DNA from: Brachionus koreanus
Lineage: Eukaryota > Rotifera > Eurotatoria > Ploima > Brachionidae
Length of the DNA: 63,718 bases
Direction: 5' to 3'
Assembly: GCA_016987375.1 (NCBI GenBank)
Contig: PJRA01000353.1
Span: 574,706 to 638,423, forward strand
Shown here: positions 57,805 through 63,718 of the stretch, piece by piece
How positions within the stretch are numbered: position 1 is the first letter of the stretch
How the letters are laid out: each line of letters starts with the position of its first letter
The notes under the pieces: generated by a model
The model's input: only the letters and a program-made list of their open reading frames with translations
The model's database searches: none
Told to the model about the DNA's origin: nothing
Translations under genes and position numbers: made by a program

Positions 57805-58194
57805 ATAAATGCCAATTAGCTAAACACCCACACAACTTAGGTTACAAAACTTCAATTAAAAAGCTTAGTTGAGTAAATAAAGCATTTTTGTGTTTAATTT
57901 TCATTTAATTTTATTTTAATAAAGAAAAAAAAAACACTTATGACACATTATTTGTTTTATTTGTAATACTAAAAACAACAATCTTACACTTTTCGTTTCT
58001 ATTTATAACATAATTTCATTTTTAAAACGTATATGATGTTATTTTGTAAAAATATTTTTACAAAATCAATAAAAAAAAAAAAACAAAACAACAACAAAAT
58101 ATTTAAAAAAGATCACGAAACCTTTAAAAATTTTCCTATCTTAATCGTATATTTTTTTGATGCGTGAGCGTTTTTGTATATAGAAAAAAAAACT
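57805..58194. other. spacer between STYXL1 and the allatostatin-like gene
   Basis: Contains AATAAAG at 57874 (poly(A) signal) and A-rich runs. Nothing else seen. Confidence 0.45.
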
Positions 58195-58201
58195 TTATAA
58201 A
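58195..58201 (+). promoter_or_regulatory. candidate TATA box of the allatostatin-like gene
   Basis: TATAAAG in ACTTTATAAAGCC, 126 nt before the ATG. A polypyrimidine tract ending AACTTAG lies 2 nt before the ATG, so the leader may be spliced or trans-spliced. Confidence 0.35.
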
Positions 58202-58326
58202 GCCTTCCTAACTATCAAATGTCTAAATTAAAAGTGACATAGGATTTAAAGCTCTAAGCTTTTGGAAAACAAACGCCTTTCAGATTACAGAAACAAGCTA
58301 AGCTTTTTCTTTTTTTTTAACTTAGA

Positions 58327-58683
58327 ATGAAACAAATAAGCAATTATTTTATGAAACTTTGGCTGATCGGCCTGTTAATGATGACAGTGCTAGCCAAAGC
58401 TGAACATTTTTCGCGCCGTCTCGACTCAAGTGTACAGCTGAGCGATTATGACACAAAAGAAGATTCAATCAAATCGAACTTGTTGACACAGAGCGAAGAG
58501 CACGAGAGGAAAAACCTTTTAAATCTGCTTCGGATGAGCCTAGTTTTGAGAGAAATGCCAAAGAGACGCTCGTTTAGCAAACGTGGAAAAACTTATGTGC
58601 GTTTGATCAACAAAAAAGGTGGCTACTACAATCGGCCTTGTTTGGTAAACGTTATGTCATGCTATTTCTTTGGGCTTAATTAG
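58327..58683 (+). CDS. allatostatin-C-like neuropeptide precursor
   Basis: 118 residues from ATG. Signal peptide MKQISNYFMKLWLIGLLMM with likely cleavage after A25. An acidic spacer follows, then a C-terminal part rich in dibasic sites (RR 30-31, KRR 79-81, KR 85-86, KK 96-97). The last segment, GGYYNRPCLVNVMSCYFFGLN (98-118), has an eight-residue disulfide loop C105-x6-C112 with N108 and S111. This fits the allatostatin-C pattern CxxNx[IVM][ST]C[FY] (insect example CYFNPISCF), and the family's active peptide sits at the precursor's C-terminus, as here. The family acts through somatostatin-like GPCRs. Odd point: insect peptides stop one residue after the second Cys, but this one runs on for YFFGLN without an amidation signal. 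Family assignment is from the loop pattern and architecture. Confidence 0.75.
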   Translation: MKQISNYFMKLWLIGLLMMTVLAKAEHFSRRLDSSVQLSDYDTKEDSIKSNLLTQSEEHERKNLLNLLRMSLVLREMPKRRSFSKRGKTYVRLINKKGGYYNRPCLVNVMSCYFFGLN

Positions 58684-59021
58684 CAATTTTTGTATTCAAA
58701 TGATGTCATTTATATTCCAGTTTACTTTCTAAATTCACAAGTCAAAATTCAGAAATATTCCAAGCAAAAAATAAAAAATAGCCCTTTTTCTTAATTTTTT
58801 AACTGAGTCTAAAAATTGGTCACAAATGTTCGGTTCATTTAGATCTCAGGTCAATAATGAGCATTTTTAAAGTTGGTTATTTTTCAAAATTTTATTCAAA
58901 CAAAAACAAAAAATTACATCAAGACTCGAGAATACAAACAATTATTAGTGTGGATTTATTTATTTTTTCATTTTATTTTATTAAATAAAATTTTTGAATT
59001 TTAATTTAATTTAGTTTAAAT
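58684..59021. other. intergenic spacer between two convergent peptide genes
   Basis: 338 nt shared by the 3' ends of the plus-strand precursor and the minus-strand peptide gene. AT-rich, AATAAA words on both strands. Confidence 0.5.
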
Positions 59022-62000
59022 TCAGTGTTTGTTAAAGCAAGTGCAGAATTTGCGCAGTTTTCCTTTTTCTCTATAGTTTCTAGCAAAAAGCAAGATCCGA
59101 CAAATGCAATTGTGATCGGATAGGCCTCTCTTTTCCATCATATACTCCGATTCGTACGAATCGGACGATAATCTATATGAATTCTACAAAAAAAAAATTA
59201 TTAGTCACATGAAAAACATGCTATTTAACAACACCTTTTAATTTACACAACAAAGTCACAAAGGGATTATAAAAAAATCTTAATTATTAACTATAATTTT
59301 AACTAATTTCTTTATTTATTAAATAAAGTTGTTCAGAAAAATAGTTAGCAACTAGAAAATATTTGATGTTTTTATTTTTAAATTTTATTTTCCAAATATT
59401 TGGACTCAAGTTATATGCATTTTTTTTTTAGTTTTTTTAAACTGTCCACAATTTAAAAATTTTCTTTTTTTTTTTTTAATTGAAAATGAGTAAAATTGTA
59501 AGGCAATTTAAAAACTATTGCAAATAATTCAAACTTAATAATTGATTGTTAAAATAATAAATAAGATACTTAAAAACTAATTGAGAAATTCAAGTAATTT
59601 TTTTTTAGAATATTTTCTCTAAATTTTTCTAATAATAAAAAAAATTAATTTTCCTGCATTAGAAATAATTAATTTTGGACTTAAGTTTAACACATTAGTT
59701 AATTTAATTGATTTAGAGGAACAAGCTTAATAAAGAGATGGATGTGTGTTGTTGAGAAATAAATTAAATGCTTAAAATGCTATATGAAGCTTTTAAAGAT
59801 GATCAATGTCAACTTAGACACCGACAGGTTTGAAAATAGAGCAAGATTACTTCTATGACTAGTTATTTTGTTGGGACTTAGTCAATCACAATTTAAAAAT
59901 TAAATAAATTCTAAGCTTTAAAAAAAAAGTTTTAATTCTTTGGTCTAATGATAGTTAATTCTCGATCTTTTAGGTTAATTAAAATTTTATTTAAATTCAA
60001 TATTTGACAATAGGAAATAAAAATGATGTATTAGTTTTAACCAACTTACAGCAAAATAAAAATGTTTTTAAATGTGATTTGTTTGAAATTAAATTATGCA
60101 TATGCTGTAGGCCAGCTTCGATTTTAGATTTTTTTGAATGCTTAAGAGGCATCATGATGTAAAAGTGTACAAAAATATTTTCGAAATAAGAATTAAACAT
60201 TTAACACTCAAAGGCCAGGGGGATTTTTCAATTTTTCTCTTTATTTTCAGTCGTTTTTATACTTTTTTTCAATGAAAATAAAATTATTTTGTAATTAAAA
60301 TTAAATAATTTTATAATATTTTGTTATTTAAGATATTATTGAAAAAAAATTATAAAAAATTTATTAAATAAAAAACAAAGAAAGGAAGTAATAAAAGGGT
60401 GTAATTTAAAATTGTGAGATTTAAATTTAAATTTTTTTTTCCTAGCCGTAAAAACAATTAACCAAGTGACTTGGAGACAATCTTAATTATATGTCAGTTT
60501 TATAATATTATTGCGTCAGTCAGTCCACAAATCTAATTTTGTTAGCTTAAAATATTGATGGTGAAATAACAAGTTGTTGCAAGTAATTCAAAATTCAGCA
60601 ATTCGGTCTATCCTAAAGCTAAAATGTCATACTCCCTCCAGCATAATGCATCATTAGACTCTAAATAAACTTAAACTACTAAAAGTCCCTCAATTCAAAA
60701 AGTCGATTTGAGACTGTTAGTAGTTAAAATCGACTTTTATTTATCTTACTTTTGCTATCAATTTTTTTTTGGTTTTTATTTTTATGAAATGAAAATTGAA
60801 GGAGCATTATCTCGATACAGACTGAGCGAAAAAAAAAAAATAAGTGGCCTTAGAATTTCGATTCAATTTCAAGGCTAATCAACTAATTAATGCCTTGTCC
60901 AATAGACTGATTAACATTTCATTTATTTAAATAAAAAAGTCAATTTTTTTTTAAAAAATAAAATAACAGTTTTGGCTTATTAGCAAAATTAAACATTGAA
61001 AAATTATTCCGACATTGAAATGTTTAATTATCAAATAATTTAAAATCCAAAAGAATTTGATAGGAAATGGAAAATTAAAAAATTTTTCGGAAGTCGAGTT
61101 TTCCGCAATAACAGGATTAAACTAGAGCTGGTTGACTTCTATTTATTTATTCATTATCATTTGGCAATGAAAATAATCAAACTACCTCTCAAAATAATTG
61201 AAAAGTTTAATATTATCAATTAACTTTCAAATTTTTAAAAATTTGCTTAAATACTTCAAGTTATTTTTTAGAAAAAAGACAAATTTTTGTATGATTAAAA
61301 CTATATTTTTTAAAGGTAATTATTAGAATAAAATAATTAATTTCTCTTTTAAGAATGATAAATTGTTTATGCTAATAATCGAACTTTTAAGATTAAAATA
61401 AAAAATATTTAAATTTTGATTTTATATTGATTTTGTGAACAGTCAAATGCGTGGAACTTAAATTTGGAATGTGTGGGATTTGCCAAACAATGCAAAATGA
61501 AAAATATAGACATATAAGTTTGGATAGAAAAGTTAAAATAATAAAACAGTATAGTTAAGTTGCATTAAGGTTAGCATATTTAAATAAAGCAAATTAAATT
61601 TTTAAAATAACAAACTTAGACTAAAAAGCTTGGCTTAAGTAAATAAGCAACTAGATGATATTTTATCATTTTTTTTATTTAAAACATTTCTTTATTAATG
61701 AAGTAATGATTAATATGATAAATAATTTTCATAGACAATAAAAGAAATTCTCCAATTTGTAAGCAATAAATTCAATTGAATATTTTTAGATCTTATAAAT
61801 AGAATAATCAAATAACGTAATTAAAGTCAATTATATATTAGGCGAAAATTAAAAAAAAAAAATTATAGGTTTTTTAAATAAATTATATCAAACATATTTT
61901 TTGCTTCCGCGAGCATGTAATTATTTTTTTTTTTTAAAAGAGCCTAAACAAAACTGCTGGGACGTTAAAAGCTTTAAAAAAAGTTTTTTTCTTTTAAATT

Positions 62001-62359
62001 TTTAGAATTTTCGATAACATTTAAACATTTTATTTTAAATATAGTACAACTAATCATAAATTTTAGTCAGACACATCAACTTTGATTCTAATAACCTGCG
62101 TCATATTCAATCAATATGATTGATGATTTTTGTTTAATATTAGAGCTAAGAAATTTGTTAATGATTCTTGGAAATTATTTCTTTTAAGAAATGTTTGAGT
62201 AACAATTTAAAAAATATAAAAAATTAGAATATCTTAGACCACTGTTTATATTTTGGAACACTTTAGAAACAATTAGATTTTAAACAAAATTCTTACCACT
62301 AATGTTACTGATCCGATCAGAAAAAACAATATCACCATCATCAACTTTAATTTAACCAT
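59022..62359 (-). CDS. small secreted peptide precursor, two exons, CxC...CxC
   Basis: Exon 1 (62297-62359) encodes MVKLKLMMVILFFLIGSVTLV, a clear signal peptide, and ends at a GTAAG donor. Exon 2 (59022-59183) follows a strong acceptor (T-run, GTAG) in the same phase and ends at TGA, giving 74 residues. After a short acidic propeptide ending MMEKR, a dibasic-type site precedes GLSDHNCICRILLFARNY and the basic end KGKLRKFCTCFNKH. Processing at KR would release a 34-residue cationic peptide with four Cys as CxC and CxC separated by 18 residues. I do not recognise a family: spacing differs from endothelin, trissin and defensins. It could be a peptide hormone or an antimicrobial peptide. Intron 1 (59184-62296, 3.1 kb) holds a LINE 3' end. 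Tail to tail with the allatostatin-like gene. Confidence 0.6.
60204..60240. repeat. TTAACACTCAAAGG word, possible piggyBac-type end
   Basis: TTAACACTCAAAGGCC resembles TTAACACTCGAAGCACC at 44518. No matching opposite end found, so only a suggestion. Confidence 0.25.
60585..60840 (+). mobile_element. LINE 3' end with hairpin tail
   Basis: TTCGGTCTATCCTAAAGCTA and TAAATAAACTTAAACTACTA match the 6255-6345 region of the LINE at 5406-6740. The tail GAAGGAGCATTATCTCGATAC with an A-run (60798-60840) matches its hairpin end, with one stem base changed. The copy lies in the intron of the 59022-62359 gene. Confidence 0.7.
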
Positions 62360-63718
62360 TATTGAAATTTGAAAAAATTTCCAAATTTTATCTAAATGCA
62401 AAAATATTTAGTTATTTTTTCCAAGGATAAAATTATTTTAATTGAATCCTTCATAAATTCTTTCGTGCATGTTTTGTTAATTAGTAATCTCAGCTTGAAT
62501 AAATCCGGATATTTTTTAAAAAACAGCCTTTAGTACAAAATCAAAATTAAAGATGTTTTTATATATATATTATATATATTTGATTTACATTTAATTCTAA
62601 TGTGATTTATCAATTTGAAGAAATGGAAAAAACTTTTAAATTATTTAGAAAATTTGCACACGTTTCTTCAGAAATTTAATTAGCACTCTCTCTAGACAAA
62701 AAAGGTCTTTTTGAGACAACTTTGAATTAAAATTTTTAACGCATAGAATTTTAATTAAAATTTTAATTCCCTGGTTCAAAGAAATATTAATTTATAACGG
62801 TTTCAAATTTTGATTATTTTTATCATTACTCATGAAAAATGTGGGAGGAATGTACAAACTTTGAATTAATTATTTTAAAAAAATAATTTTTTGGATTTTG
62901 TTGAAAAATAATTTAAAAAGCTTAGATACTTAGATTGATTTTCTTAAATATATATAAATAAATATATATCCGCATTGTTAATGATTTTATTTAATTATAA
63001 ATGATTGCATGCTAATTCTCATGATTCAAATATTAAAAATAATTACAATCAAACAAATAAAATCTAAGGAATAGCAATAATATTTTTTAAAGAAAATATC
63101 TAGTTATCTTTGAACTTTAATCCCATTTTCAATGTAAAATAAATAAACAATCTCCTTTTAAATTCAGGTTAAATTTTTCTATTTTTTTTGAAAATAGATG
63201 TAAAATATTCCGAATATTTCTATTTTGATCTGTTTTGGTTATAAATTTTTTTCTCTTACAAAACATAATGAACTCGAGAATATTTGAAGACAACAGGACT
63301 TTAGATACCATGTCATTAGAGAAAAATATAGCATCAATAAATTCAAAAAAATTTTTAAAAATTCATGATCAATTAATTAATAATCACGAATAGTAGTAGA
63401 TTATTCTGAAATCTATTCAATTTGTAAAATTAATAACTAACTTGAGAATCGGAATTTATTTTTTTAGAATTTTTTAAATAATTTTATCTGAAACTTAAAT
63501 AAATTCTAATTTGAATTAATTTGCGAAAATTTATGAAAAAATATAAAAAAAAAGGATGCATGAAAATTACTTTAATAAGGATGAAGGCAGCTAAATCCAA
63601 TCCAAAGATAACAAAAATAATGTAAAGCTAAATTAAGCAAACAAGCAAACAATTTCTTGTTAAAAAGCTTCCTATCCTTCTTGCTTTAAAAATAATGTCA
63701 CTTTGTTTTTGTTTTTTT
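62360..63718. other. gene-free stretch to the window end
   Basis: Upstream region of the leftward peptide gene. (AT)n tract at 62561-62580. No exon or element recognised. Confidence 0.4.

Noticed and set aside
62561..62580. (AT)n tract as a promoter or origin
   Set aside because: A simple AT microsatellite in very AT-rich DNA; no supporting signal.
1..63718. CRISPR arrays, bacterial operons, rRNA
   Set aside because: No regularly spaced direct repeats, Shine-Dalgarno patterns or rRNA-like conserved blocks were seen. The window is eukaryotic.

Overview
The window is AT-rich animal DNA. Its genes have short GT-AG introns (about 50-110 nt), many polypyrimidine-AG acceptors lie just upstream of start codons, and the space between genes is filled with degenerate transposons. 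Gene content (syndecan, RPP40, STYXL1, 4E-T, an allatostatin-C-like prohormone) is bilaterian. The compact introns, extreme AT content and an H2A with long extensions would suit a rotifer such as Brachionus, but that assignment is inference.

Host genes I can support, left to right: RPP40, an RNase P subunit (3371-4532, minus, five exons, N-terminus not found); syndecan (9573-10250, minus); family I inorganic pyrophosphatase with a short 5' exon (19433-20462, plus); tRNA-Leu(UAA) (24958-25040, minus); a histone H2A with long N- and C-terminal extensions (28001-29404, plus); a small eIF4E-binding protein (34388-35221, minus); a large 4E-T/EIF4ENIF1 homologue (41479-44136, plus); a secreted cysteine-rich protein with a duplicated module (47854-48294, plus); STYXL1, a rhodanese/pseudophosphatase (53660-57804, plus, seven exons); an allatostatin-C-like precursor (58327-58683, plus); and a two-exon small secreted peptide (59022-62359, minus). 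RPP40, STYXL1, the pyrophosphatase 5' exon and the last peptide appear only when exons are joined by eye. Single-frame reading misses them.

The rest is mostly mobile-element debris: at least three LINE groups (one ending in ATT repeats, one in a small hairpin plus A-run, one RTE-like), two mariner families, a MULE, an integrase-type (Ginger-like) element, a possible piggyBac, TA-flanked MITEs and a fold-back element. Several insertions are nested and can be resolved to the base. A LINE at about 48670-53215 contains a MULE with a 9-bp target duplication and a mariner, which itself carries a Ginger-like element. All three TA-flanked mariner copies lie inside LINEs.

Functional themes: two eIF4E-binding proteins lie head to head about 6 kb apart (translation repression and mRNA storage), and two secreted peptide precursors lie tail to tail at 58.3-62.4 kb. 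Two assembly gaps (10775-10782 and 38645-39139) limit reading.
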